Below are positions 10,501 through 17,327 of a stretch of DNA of 64,000 bases, piece after piece. The number at the start of each line of letters is the position of its first letter. Position 1 is the stretch's first letter. This DNA is from CBDFKF01 sp965248765 (lineage in GTDB: Bacteria; Pseudomonadota; Alphaproteobacteria; VGEJ01). The stretch spans positions 248,001 through 312,000 of the forward strand of contig CBDFKF010000004.1 of the NCBI GenBank assembly GCA_965248765.1. The letters are read 5' to 3'. The position numbers and the translations under genes were made by a program. The notes beneath the pieces were generated by a model, which did not search any database, was not told the origin of the DNA, and was given only the letters and a program-made list of their open reading frames with translations.

Positions 10501-11074
10501 GTTCGGTTGCGGCTTCGTCATCGGTACCGTGACGCTGCAACTCGACATAGAGCCGCCCGGGGAAGATCTCTTGGAGCTCCGTGAGCAGCTTGGCGGCCGC
10601 CGCCGATTGGCCGGCGAGTAGCAGGCGCGCGAGCAATCCGCGCGGTCCGCCGGTCAGCGCGAGTAACCCCTCGCTCGCGGCGCGAAGGGCGCTGAGCGTG
10701 ACTCTGGGCGTGTCGCCCGGCTCGGTCTCAAGAAACGAGCGGCTGGAAAGGGCCATCAGGTTGCGATAGCCAGCTTCGTTCTGGCTCAACAGCACGAGGC
10801 GCGCGGGCTCCGCACGGCGCCCAAGGCCGGGACCCTGCGCCCCGGTAGAGAGGGTCTCGACGGCGATGGCGGTGCCGATGATCGGCTGCACGCCCGCGCT
10901 CGCGCAAGCCTCAGAGAACTCGAGCGCACCGAACATGTTGCCGGTATCGGTAATAGCCGCCGCCGGCATGTGGTGCTCGCGGCAAAGCTCGACCAGCCGC
11001 CCAATTTGGATCGCGCCTTCCGACAGCGAGTAGGCAGTGTGGACGTGCAGGTGGACGAAATCGGCGTGCGGCAT
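7577..11074 (-). CDS. dnaE: DNA polymerase III alpha subunit
   Basis: Replicative C-family DNA polymerase. From the N terminus: a PHP domain beginning FVHLHVHTAYSLSEGAIQ, the palm with the catalytic PDFDIDF near residues 410-417, the fingers and tau-binding regions, and an OB-fold (VAGTIHRVQERRS) near the C terminus. I start it at the ATG at 11074 (1165 residues), because family members begin within a few residues of the FVHLHVH strand; an upstream in-frame ATG at 11134 would add 20 unconserved residues. It lies 96 bp after lolD in the same direction. Confidence 0.96.
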   Translation of the reverse strand: MPHADFVHLHVHTAYSLSEGAIQIGRLVELCREHHMPAAAITDTGNMFGALEFSEACASAGVQPIIGTAIAVETLSTGAQGPGLGRRAEPARLVLLSQNEAGYRNLMALSSRSFLETEPGDTPRVTLSALRAASEGLLALTGGPRGLLARLLLAGQSAAAAKLLTELQEIFPGRLYVELQRHGTDDEAATEPAFLELAYERSLPLVATNEVYFAAASMYQAHDALLCIEQRTAVGVEDRRRATPEHRFKSTAEMREAFADLPEAVDNTLVIAQRCAHRPVPTAPILPEYEPASGRTTEQELEALARGGLEARLRAGSGAGNGGEAPEWDDTAPYWERLDFELGVIVAMGYAGYFLIVTDFIRFAREAGIPVGPGRGSGAGSLVAWALRITDLDPLRFGLLFERFLNPDRVSMPDFDIDFCQERRDEVIRYVQAKYRRDRVAQIITFGKLQARAALRDVGRVLELPYGQVDRICKMVPYNPANPVSLSQAIDGEPRLRHERDESTEVASMLETALQLEGLYRHASTHAAGVVIGDRPIQELVPLYLDPRSDMPATQFSMKYVEMAGLVKFDLLGLKTLTVLDKAQALLAERDIEVDFAQLPLNDPPTYAMLQRAETVGVFQFEGGGMRDLMREVQPTNIEDLIALVALYRPGPMENIPKYVACKHGREEPEFLHETIEPVVADTYGVIIYQEQVMQIARVFAGFSLAQADLLRRAMGKKIKSEMAGQREDFVEGAVARGVARDRAVYVFDLVDKFAGYGFNKAHSAGYALIAYQTAWLKANYPVEFLAASMSLDVGNTDKLVMFRQELDRLGIELKPPDINRSGLLFTVETDGEAGSGNGASHPHRAIRYALAAIRNVGEQAMAVVVAERAADGPFTDLFDLAQRIDPRLANKRQLENLAAAGAFDSLCPNRARVFAAVDLLLKHAGSGAEAAGGQTSLFESERAAFSALELPEVEPWLPSEVLSREFEAIGFWLSAHPLEAYASSLERMQVVAARALPELLNGADRTLRVAGTIHRVQERRSARGNRYAIATLSDPTGQFEVRIFSDLLNAARGQLEPGKAVLVAVEARLEADAPRLVAQAIHDLGKETARAVAGLRVRMNVPDGLQRLKAILARVEAGQGRITLRLCVGGTREIDIALPGGFAISPDIRQAIAQVEGIGEVRDV

Positions 11075-11170
11075 GAGAAGATGATCATTCGCCGCGGGGA
11101 CCCCAGTGTCCCACATTCGCCCGAGCCGAGTCATCGGGAACGAACGAAGACCAACCTCATTAGCTGTGGA

Positions 11171-11875
11171 TTAAGGCCGACGAAGCACTCCGTCTTCCAA
11201 CAGCACGACTCGGTCCGCCGCCGCTGCCAGGTCCCGATTATGGGTAACAATGAGGGCCGCCAAGCCTTGGCCGCGGGCCATGTCGACGAGCTCGGCAAAC
11301 ACCGCTTGCGCCGTCGCCTGGTCGAGGTTGCCGGTCGGCTCGTCGGCCAACAGCACCAAGGGCCGGTTGGCGATGGCGCGTGCGAGCGCCGTCCGCTGCT
11401 GCTCGCCGCCGGACAGGCGGGCCGGACGGTGGTTGAGACGTCCCGCCAATCCGAAGCGCGCTAGCAGCTCGCTGGCGGCCGCGCGGGCTTCAGCCCGCGA
11501 GTGCCCGGCGATCATCTGCGGCAAGATGACGTTTTCGAGAGCTGAGAACTCGGGCAGCAGGTGGTGAAATTGGTAGACGAAGCCCAGTTGCGCCCGGCGC
11601 AGGCGGGTGCGTTCGCTCTCGGAGAGAGACCCGGAGGGGGCGCCGTCGATGACCACCTCGCCCGCCGTCGGCTTCTCCAAGAGCCCGGCTATTTGTAACA
11701 ATGTCGACTTGCCGGCGCCTGAGGGGCCGACAACGGCGACGATCTCACCGCCCCACACGCCAAGTGACGCGCCACGCAGAATCTCTAGCGCGGTCTCGCC
11801 TTGGTGGAAGGTGTGGTGGATGTCGCGAAGCTCGATGGCTGGCGCATCCGTCGCAACGTGCGCGCCGTTGCTCAT
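11171..11875 (-). CDS. lolD: Lipoprotein-releasing ABC transporter ATPase LolD
   Basis: ATPase of the LolCDE-type complex that extracts outer-membrane lipoproteins from the inner membrane and passes them to LolA. The 234-residue protein has Walker A GPSGAGKST (50-58), ABC signature LSGGEQQR (154-161) and Walker B LVLLADE (173-179) followed by PTGNLD. Its ATG overlaps the lolC stop in an ATGA, so membrane and ATPase subunits are coupled. Confidence 0.95.
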   Translation of the reverse strand: MSNGAHVATDAPAIELRDIHHTFHQGETALEILRGASLGVWGGEIVAVVGPSGAGKSTLLQIAGLLEKPTAGEVVIDGAPSGSLSESERTRLRRAQLGFVYQFHHLLPEFSALENVILPQMIAGHSRAEARAAASELLARFGLAGRLNHRPARLSGGEQQRTALARAIANRPLVLLADEPTGNLDQATAQAVFAELVDMARGQGLAALIVTHNRDLAAAADRVVLLEDGVLRRP

Positions 11876-13116
11876 TCGTAGCGCAGGGCCTCGACGGGAT
11901 CGAGCCGCGCCGCCCGCCAGGACGGGTAGATCGTTGCGAGAAACGAGAGCGCGAGCGCCATCCCAACGACAACTCCAACCTCGCCCGGATCGACCTTGGC
12001 GGGCAGGTGCGCGAGGAAGTAGATCTCGGCGGCGAAGAGATCGGTGTTCGTCAGACCCTCGATCCAGCTCCGCAGCACCTGGATGTTATCGGCGAGCGCT
12101 AGCCCGAGTGCAAAGCCTGCAACGGTCCCCACTACACCGATGCTCGCGCCCGACATGAAGAAAATGCGCATCACCATGCCGCGCGTCGCCCCCATCGTGC
12201 GCAGAATCGCGATATCGCGCCCCTTGTCCTTCACCAGCATAATCAGGCTCGAGATGATGTTGAACGCGGCCACCAAGATGATCAGCGTGAGGATGAGGAA
12301 CATGACGTTGCGCTCAACCTGCAACGCGGTGAAGTAGTGGGAGTTGACCTGGCGCCAGTCAACCAAACGCCGGGAGCCACCGGCCGCCGCGAACACCGCT
12401 GGGCGCACAGCATCAACCTGGTCCGGATCCCCGATCACCACTTCGAGCGCATCGACGGCGTCGCCACGACGGAAGAACAGCTGCGCCGCCGCAAGCGGCA
12501 TGAAGACGAAGGTGGCGTCGTACTCGTACATGCCGACATCGAAAGTGGCGGCGATGGTGTAGGCGCGACCGCGCGGTACTGTACCGAACGCGGTAGCGGT
12601 GCCCTGCGGCGAGATCAGCTTGATGGCATCGCCGGCCGCCAAGCCGAGACGACGTGCCAGACGATCACCGACGACGACACTATCGCGGCCGCCATACGCT
12701 TCGAGGCTACCCTGTGCGATGTTCTCGGCAATCAGCCGGTGACTACTCAGATCGCTCGGCCGCATGCCCCGCACCAGCGCGCCTGAGGCCGTGTTCGCAC
12801 CGATCGCCATGACTTGGCCCTCGACGATCGGGCTCACCCGCCGCACCTCCTCTACCTTGCGCACGGCGTCGGCAACAGCGTCAAAGGTGGTAAACGGCTG
12901 GCCCACCTCCTGGATCAGCATGTGGCCGTTGATGCCGAGAATGCGCCCCAGAAGCTCAGCCCGGAACCCGTTCATGACCGACAAGACGATGATCAACGTC
13001 GCCACACCGAGCGCGATGCCGAGCAGCGAGAACCCCGCGATCACGGAGATGAAGCCCTCGCGCCGGCGCGCCCGCAGATAACGTGCCGCGACCATCCACT
13101 CGAACGCCAGCATCAT
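11872..13116 (-). CDS. lolC: Lipoprotein-releasing ABC transporter permease (LolC/LolE family)
   Basis: Inner-membrane permease subunit of the lipoprotein release system. An N-terminal membrane segment (after WMVAARYLRARRREGF) is followed by a large periplasmic domain (about 50-270) and three C-terminal membrane segments containing the FtsX-type core and the conserved AILRTMGATRG cytoplasmic loop. Start taken at tandem ATGs (13116/13113), giving 414 residues, the normal size; the open frame extends to 13245 but that part overlaps the proS end and has no family similarity. Only one permease gene is present next to lolD, so the transporter may be a homodimer, as in other species with a single LolC/E-type subunit (inference). 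Confidence 0.93.
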   Translation of the reverse strand: MMLAFEWMVAARYLRARRREGFISVIAGFSLLGIALGVATLIIVLSVMNGFRAELLGRILGINGHMLIQEVGQPFTTFDAVADAVRKVEEVRRVSPIVEGQVMAIGANTASGALVRGMRPSDLSSHRLIAENIAQGSLEAYGGRDSVVVGDRLARRLGLAAGDAIKLISPQGTATAFGTVPRGRAYTIAATFDVGMYEYDATFVFMPLAAAQLFFRRGDAVDALEVVIGDPDQVDAVRPAVFAAAGGSRRLVDWRQVNSHYFTALQVERNVMFLILTLIILVAAFNIISSLIMLVKDKGRDIAILRTMGATRGMVMRIFFMSGASIGVVGTVAGFALGLALADNIQVLRSWIEGLTNTDLFAAEIYFLAHLPAKVDPGEVGVVVGMALALSFLATIYPSWRAARLDPVEALRYE

Positions 13117-13153
13117 CCGAGACCCAGGAGGCCGGCGTGGGCTGGCGATCGGA

Positions 13154-14473
13154 TCAAGCGCCGAGCCGGTTGAGGGCCGCATCGAGCGGCATCTCTGTGC
13201 GCTCGCCGCTTGCCCGCTGCTTGAGCTCCACCGTCCCCGTGGCAAGCCCCTTGGGCCCGACGATGAGCTGCCAGGGCAGGCCGATCAGGTCCATCGTCGC
13301 GAACTTGGCGCCGGCGCGTTCCCCGGTATCGTCATACAGCACCTCGATCCCGCTGCCGCCCAGCGTTCGATAGGCATTCTCGCAAGCCTCCCCACACCCA
13401 CCATCGTCGGCTTTAAGGTTGATCAACCCGACATGGAACGGCGCCACGCTCTCGGGCCAAACGATGCCGTTCTCATCGTGGCTGGCTTCGATGATGGCGC
13501 CGACCAGACGCGACACACCGATGCCGTAGGAGCCCATCTCGACCGACACCTCGCCGCCATCCGGCCCGGCGACCACGGCGCCCATCGGCTCGGAGTACTT
13601 GTTGCCGAAGTAGAAAACGTGGCCCACCTCTATGCCACGCGCGCTGACTTGCCGATCGGCCGCCACCTCGCGTTCGAAGCGCTCGGGATCGTGTTTGTCG
13701 TCAGTGGCCGCATAGAGACTGGTCCAGCGATCGACGACGCTCTGGAGATCGCCCTCGTAATCAACGTCCTCCGCCACGGGGTCGAACTCGGTGAGATCGC
13801 CGTGGCAGAACACAGCCGATTCGCCGGTCTCGGCGAGGATCAGGAACTCGTGGCTGAGGTTGCCGCCGATCGGCCCGGTCTCCGCCTCCATCGGGATCGC
13901 AGTGAGACCGAGCCGTGCGAAGGTGCGCAGGTAGGAGACGAACATCTTATTGTAGGCCCTGCGTCCCGCTGCCGGGTCGAGATCGAAAGAGTAGGCATCC
14001 TTCATGTAGAACTCGCGGCCCCGCATGATGCCGAAACGCGGGCGCACCTCATCTCGGAACTTCCATTGGATGTGATAGAGGTTCTTCGGCAGGTCCCGAT
14101 AGCTGCGGATGGAGTGACGGAAGATGTCAGTGACCAGCTCCTCGTTCGTCGGGCCGTAGAGCATCTCGCGATCGTGGCGATCGGTGATACGCAGCATCTC
14201 CTTGCCGTACTCATCGTATCGCCCGCTCTCCCGCCAGATATCGGCGGGCTGGATGGTCGGCATGAGGAGTTCCTGCGCACCGCTCGCGTCCTGCTCCTCG
14301 CGCACGATCTGCTCGATCCGTTTAAGGGCGCGGAAGCCCATCGGCAGCCACGAGTAGATGCCCGCGGAGGATTGCCGAATCATGCCGGCGCGCAGCATCA
14401 GCCGATGCGAGACGATCTGCGCCTCGGCCGGCGTCTCCTTCATCGTCGGCATGAAGAACCTGCTCAAACGCAT
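13154..14473 (-). CDS. proS: Prolyl-tRNA synthetase, short form without INS editing domain
   Basis: Charges tRNA-Pro. The 439-residue protein has class II motif 1 near the start, TNEE at 109-112, motif 2 around R140-DEVRPRFGIMRGREFYMKDAYSF (about 136-163) and motif 3 in GSYGIGVSRLVGA. E. coli ProRS is about 570 residues because of an inserted domain that hydrolyses Ala-tRNA-Pro; that insertion is absent here, as in other alphaproteobacterial enzymes. A separate YbaK/ProXp-type deacylase would then be expected elsewhere; none is seen in this window. Confidence 0.96.
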   Translation of the reverse strand: MRLSRFFMPTMKETPAEAQIVSHRLMLRAGMIRQSSAGIYSWLPMGFRALKRIEQIVREEQDASGAQELLMPTIQPADIWRESGRYDEYGKEMLRITDRHDREMLYGPTNEELVTDIFRHSIRSYRDLPKNLYHIQWKFRDEVRPRFGIMRGREFYMKDAYSFDLDPAAGRRAYNKMFVSYLRTFARLGLTAIPMEAETGPIGGNLSHEFLILAETGESAVFCHGDLTEFDPVAEDVDYEGDLQSVVDRWTSLYAATDDKHDPERFEREVAADRQVSARGIEVGHVFYFGNKYSEPMGAVVAGPDGGEVSVEMGSYGIGVSRLVGAIIEASHDENGIVWPESVAPFHVGLINLKADDGGCGEACENAYRTLGGSGIEVLYDDTGERAGAKFATMDLIGLPWQLIVGPKGLATGTVELKQRASGERTEMPLDAALNRLGA

Positions 14474-14527
14474 GGCATTGCTTGCATATTTGGCGCACCC
14501 CGGCGAGTGGCGCCGACTTTAGGCAAC

Positions 14528-14556
14528 GGCCCCCATGATGGCAATGGTGGGGGGCC
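14528..14556. repeat. Inverted repeat between a small exported-protein gene and proS
   Basis: Seven-bp arms GGCCCCC (14528-14534) and GGGGGCC (14550-14556) with partly pairing sequence between them. It would form a stable hairpin in the minus-strand transcript just after the upstream gene stops, but no T run follows, so it is more likely an mRNA-stabilising hairpin or a Rho-type end than an intrinsic terminator. Confidence 0.3.
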
Positions 14557-14571
14557 AGAGTTAGCGAAGAG

Positions 14572-14988
14572 TTAGCGAAAGCCGTGCTCGAGACAGGCCT
14601 GGGCGATGGCGTTCTGGTAGGTATCGCCGAGCGGCTTGCCGTTATAGCTGATCAGTCCGCTTTCGTGGATAACGACCTTGCCGAGGCTGATCGTGGAATC
14701 GCGGAGACCCTGGGGCGGCTCGCGCTCCAGCAGCTCGAAAACTAGAGCCGTCAGGTCGATCGTGAGGTTGCTTGGCAACTCCATGCGATTGTCGGTGAGG
14801 TCAGCCGGAACGACCTCGCGCGCGTGAGCATCGACACCGGGCGCCGGCTCGTACCGGGTGATGTGGCGGCATTCCTCCGATGTCAGCACGAGCGTCTCGG
14901 CTGCCATCATTGGCTGCATTAGAGAGAGCCCTACCAGAGCGAGGAGAGGACCTGCGGCGATGCGGAGCGTCGACGGCATCGCGATCAT
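14572..14988 (-). CDS. Small exported protein of unknown function
   Basis: The 138-residue product has a signal peptide (basic start, hydrophobic stretch LLALVGLSLMQPM, probable cleavage after MAAE or MMAA near residue 29) and a mature part of about 110 residues with two Cys (in EECRHI and QACLEH) that could form a disulfide in the periplasm. I do not recognise the family. It sits between the IS element and proS; before the IS inserted it would have followed the DUF1467 gene directly. The ATG at 14979 is an alternative start. The C-terminal GKPLGDTYQNAIAQACLEHG looks structured, so it is probably a real gene. Confidence 0.7.
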   Translation of the reverse strand: MIAMPSTLRIAAGPLLALVGLSLMQPMMAAETLVLTSEECRHITRYEPAPGVDAHAREVVPADLTDNRMELPSNLTIDLTALVFELLEREPPQGLRDSTISLGKVVIHESGLISYNGKPLGDTYQNAIAQACLEHGFR

Positions 14989-15055
14989 AGTAACACCACC
15001 GATACGTTCGCGCCGTGTTCACCAAATAGCCCAAAAACCGCAAAATCTTACGGCT

Positions 15056-15071
15056 TTCCGCAAATTTACGT
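15056..15071. repeat. Target-site duplication, left side of the complete IS
   Basis: TTCCGCAAATTTACGT here and GTCCGCAAATTTACGG at 16469-16484 share 14 central bases (TCCGCAAATTTACG) and differ only at the outermost position on each side. They flank the complete IS exactly as a long target duplication should. Confidence 0.85.
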
Positions 15072-15140
15072 TGTCGAGAACAAACTGAATTGACCGGTTT
15101 ATGTACCATATGAATTGACCGCTTCAGTTGTGGTTGTTGG

Positions 15141-15191
15141 GCCAGTGGATAAGGGGTCGGGCGCGGAGCGGCCGTCCCCTTATCCACTGGC
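15141..15191. repeat. Strong hairpin inside the IS, downstream of the transposase
   Basis: Perfect 16-bp arms GCCAGTGGATAAGGGG (15141-15156) and CCCCTTATCCACTGGC (15176-15191) around a 19-base GC-rich loop. It begins 19 bp after the transposase stop on the minus strand. No T run follows, so it may block transcription readthrough, protect the mRNA 3' end or impede impinging transcription rather than act as a classical terminator. The same hairpin is kept in the deleted copy (about 35382-35433). Confidence 0.8.
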
Positions 15192-15209
15192 CGGTCGCGT
15201 CGAAGCGGA

Positions 15210-16385
15210 TCACGCGGCCTGTCTGTGGCTTGTGTTGATGGGCGATCCGTCGGCCTGGTATCGGGCCAGGCAGCGCGGCCCATGGAAGACGGCGAGGGTG
15301 CGGTCGGGGTATTCGTGGACCCGGACCCTTGCCTTGACGTAGTGGCGGCGATGGCGGTCGGGCGGGATCGCCAGCACCAGGCGTTTGTAGCGCACGGTAT
15401 TGTCGTTGGAGACGGTGCGCTCCTGCTGCACGCAGAGGATGTCGTCGAGGGTACCGGCGAAGGGCACGAAGGCGGTGCCCTCGGCTTCCGGCGGCACCGC
15501 GAAGCGGGCGTTGTGGCCTGGCAGGTGGAGCTCCTTGAGGAAGCGGTTGGCCTGGGCCATGTCGGTGATGCCGGCGAGCCTGAGCTCCTGGGGCAGGCGC
15601 TTCTGCAGGGTGGCGAACATGCGTTCCGAGCGCCCCCTTGCCTCGGGCGAGTAGGCCGGGATCAGCTCGATGCCGAGCTGGGCCAGGGCGCGGCCGAACT
15701 GGGTCGGATTGTCCTTGTCGACCGTGCCGCCGGCCTCAGGGGTGTGCCAGTAGTGGCCGGCGCGGTCGGCATAGAGCGAGCAGAACAGCCCCTTGGCCCG
15801 GATCGCCTCGGACACCCCCTGAAAGCTCGACATCGTGCCCTCTTCGGCGACGAAGAAGGCCGAGTAGATCTCACTGGTGGTGTCGTCCATGGTGACGATC
15901 AGGTCCCACCACTGATCGGGGACCCACGCGTGGCTTGAGCCGTCTTGATGCAGCATCATGCCGGGCAGCGCGCGGCGCGGCCGCTTGCGCCGGTGCGCCC
16001 CGCGCCTGGGCGCCGCCCGTCTTCGCCCATGGGCCTGCAAGCTCAGCCGCACCCAGTTGTAGCTGCGCTTGAAGGCATAGTCCGCGACCAGCTTCTCGTG
16101 GAAGTGCTTGGCGGTGAAGTCCCAGTAGCGGGTGTCGAACAGCGCCAACAGCGCCGTCACCTCGTCGACCGCCGCGCGCCGCGCCGAGACCCGGCCCAGA
16201 CGGCGATCGTAGAGCCCTTCCGCGCCGTCCGCCTCATAGCGGTCGCGCCAGCGCCGGAAGGTGCGCTCTGAAACGCCGAGAACCTCCGCCGCCTCGGCTT
16301 GGCTCAAGCAACCCCGATGGGTGCGGCCGTAAACCTCCTCGAACTTCATCAATCTCAGTCCCTGCAACTGCTCTGTCCGGCGCAT
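15210..16385 (-). CDS. ISNCY-family DDE transposase
   Basis: The 391-residue protein has an N-terminal helix-turn-helix (LSQAEAAEVLGVSERTFRRW, 27-46), a linker with a basic patch (about 121-139) and an rve-type catalytic core. Candidate DDE residues are D148 in LHQDGS, D207 in YADRAGHYW and E248 in SPEARGRSER. The reading frame is intact, so the element may be active. An ATG at residue 13 is an alternative start. Assignment to ISNCY/IS1202 rests on the overall architecture and sequence as I remember it and on the long target duplication. Confidence 0.88.
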   Translation of the reverse strand: MRRTEQLQGLRLMKFEEVYGRTHRGCLSQAEAAEVLGVSERTFRRWRDRYEADGAEGLYDRRLGRVSARRAAVDEVTALLALFDTRYWDFTAKHFHEKLVADYAFKRSYNWVRLSLQAHGRRRAAPRRGAHRRKRPRRALPGMMLHQDGSSHAWVPDQWWDLIVTMDDTTSEIYSAFFVAEEGTMSSFQGVSEAIRAKGLFCSLYADRAGHYWHTPEAGGTVDKDNPTQFGRALAQLGIELIPAYSPEARGRSERMFATLQKRLPQELRLAGITDMAQANRFLKELHLPGHNARFAVPPEAEGTAFVPFAGTLDDILCVQQERTVSNDNTVRYKRLVLAIPPDRHRRHYVKARVRVHEYPDRTLAVFHGPRCLARYQADGSPINTSHRQAA

Positions 16386-16468
16386 CCAAACCCTCCATAG
16401 CCTGGAGAGCTTCTAAATCCGGACAGATCGTCTGGTACATAAACCGGACATATCGTGTGTTAGTGACA

Positions 16469-16484
16469 GTCCGCAAATTTACGG
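16469..16484. repeat. Target-site duplication, right side of the complete IS
   Basis: GTCCGCAAATTTACGG matches 15056-15071 at 14 of 16 positions (all but the first and last). Confidence 0.85.
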
Positions 16485-16624
16485 GTGACCTCAGGTGCTC
16501 GATCGCCTAGACTACTGGGGCGTAGCGCAGCGAGGGCCGCACGACACATGTTGGCGCCCGAGTTCAGGGTGGCGTTGCACAACTGAAGAACTAGGATGCT
16601 CATCGATAGCGGTGGGTTACTGGA

Positions 16625-16652
16625 GCAAGGTCCGACGGATCTTGCTTTTTTT
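16625..16652 (+). terminator. Rho-independent terminator on the plus strand without an obvious gene
   Basis: GCAAGGTCC, loop GAC, GGATCTTGC, then seven T residues (16646-16652). The stem is 9 bp with a single G-T pair. It is valid only for plus-strand transcription, yet every gene around it runs on the minus strand. The stretch 16485-16624 upstream contains no convincing protein-coding frame, so this may end a small RNA. It lies 23 bp before the DUF1467 stop. Confidence 0.75.
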
Positions 16653-16675
16653 GAGCGCCGGTCTGATCGGTCGCG

Positions 16676-16921
16676 CTACGTACCGGCCGCATCCCTGAAC
16701 GAGATCATCCCGTACTCGACGGCAACGTAAAGAAGCCCCCACAAGGCTGCGGCGAGCACGGTGGTTACGCCGGCCTTGATCCACAATCGCGGCTTTTCCG
16801 GTGCGCTCGGCGCCATCCCCGGCTCCGGCTCGTCCGGCGGGCGAACGCCCCAGGGGAGCACGGTGAACAGCGCGATCCACCAGATCACCACGTATGCGGC
16901 GATGCCGGTGAACCAGCTCAT
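16676..16921 (-). CDS. DUF1467 family small membrane protein
   Basis: An 81-residue protein starting MSWFTGIAAYVVIWWIALF, with two hydrophobic segments (about 5-25 and 50-70) separated by a Pro-rich loop that follows PWGVRPPDEPE. This layout and the position directly after the methylmalonyl-CoA epimerase gene match the DUF1467 family of alphaproteobacteria; its function is unknown. The ATG at 16921 lies 1 bp past the mce stop (TGA-G-ATG), so translation is probably coupled; an in-frame codon at 16936 would overlap mce. Confidence 0.85.
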   Translation of the reverse strand: MSWFTGIAAYVVIWWIALFTVLPWGVRPPDEPEPGMAPSAPEKPRLWIKAGVTTVLAAALWGLLYVAVEYGMISFRDAAGT

Positions 16922-16922
16922 C

Positions 16923-17327
16923 TCAGATCTGCTCAAGCTCGATCAGCGTCCCGCAAAAGTCCTTCGGATGCAGGAACAGAACGGGCTTGCCATGGGCGCC
17001 GGTTTCCGGTTCGCCGCTCCCGAGGATCCGTGCGCCCTGGGCGACCATCGCGTCGCGGGCGACCAGGATGTCGTCGACTTCGAAGCATACGTGATGCACG
17101 CCACCATGCGGGTGCCGGCTGAGAAAACCGGCAATGGGCGAGTCGGCACTCAGCGGGTGTAGCAGCTCGATCTTGGTGTTGGACAGCGAGACGAACACCA
17201 CGCGCACCCCGTGATGCACCAGATCTTCGGGCGCTGATACGCCCGCCCCCAGAGTTTCCCGATAGGTCTCAGAGGCGGCGTCGAGATCCGGCACCACGAT
17301 GGCCACATGGTTGAGCCGCCCGATCAT
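16923..17327 (-). CDS. mce: Methylmalonyl-CoA epimerase
   Basis: Interconverts (2S)- and (2R)-methylmalonyl-CoA in propionyl-CoA metabolism. The 134-residue VOC-fold protein has candidate metal ligands H7 (LNHVAIVV), E54 (KIELLHP), H79 (GVHHVCFEV) and E130 (GTLIELEQ). Its ATG overlaps the rnj stop in an ATGA. The rnj-mce-DUF1467 order is common in alphaproteobacteria and does not by itself imply a functional link. Confidence 0.93.
   Translation of the reverse strand: MIGRLNHVAIVVPDLDAASETYRETLGAGVSAPEDLVHHGVRVVFVSLSNTKIELLHPLSADSPIAGFLSRHPHGGVHHVCFEVDDILVARDAMVAQGARILGSGEPETGAHGKPVLFLHPKDFCGTLIELEQI

Larger units (their letters stand above)
15072..16468 (-). mobile_element. Complete ISNCY/IS1202-group insertion sequence, 1397 bp
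   Basis: Boundaries are defined by comparison with the deleted copy at 35120-35468 and by the flanking duplications. In transposase orientation the left end starts TGTCACTAACACACGAT and the right end, reverse-complemented, starts TGTCGAGAACAAACTGA. Each end carries two copies of a TGTCCGG or TTGACCGG motif about 26 bp apart with GGTTTATGTACCA between them, likely transposase binding sites. It contains one transposase gene. The right end holds a 25-bp unit twice (repeat GGTCAATTCA) that the short copy has only once. The element differs from the short copy by one substitution in the shared sequence, so the insertions are recent relative to each other. It sits in the conserved DUF1467-proS neighbourhood. 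Confidence 0.9.
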
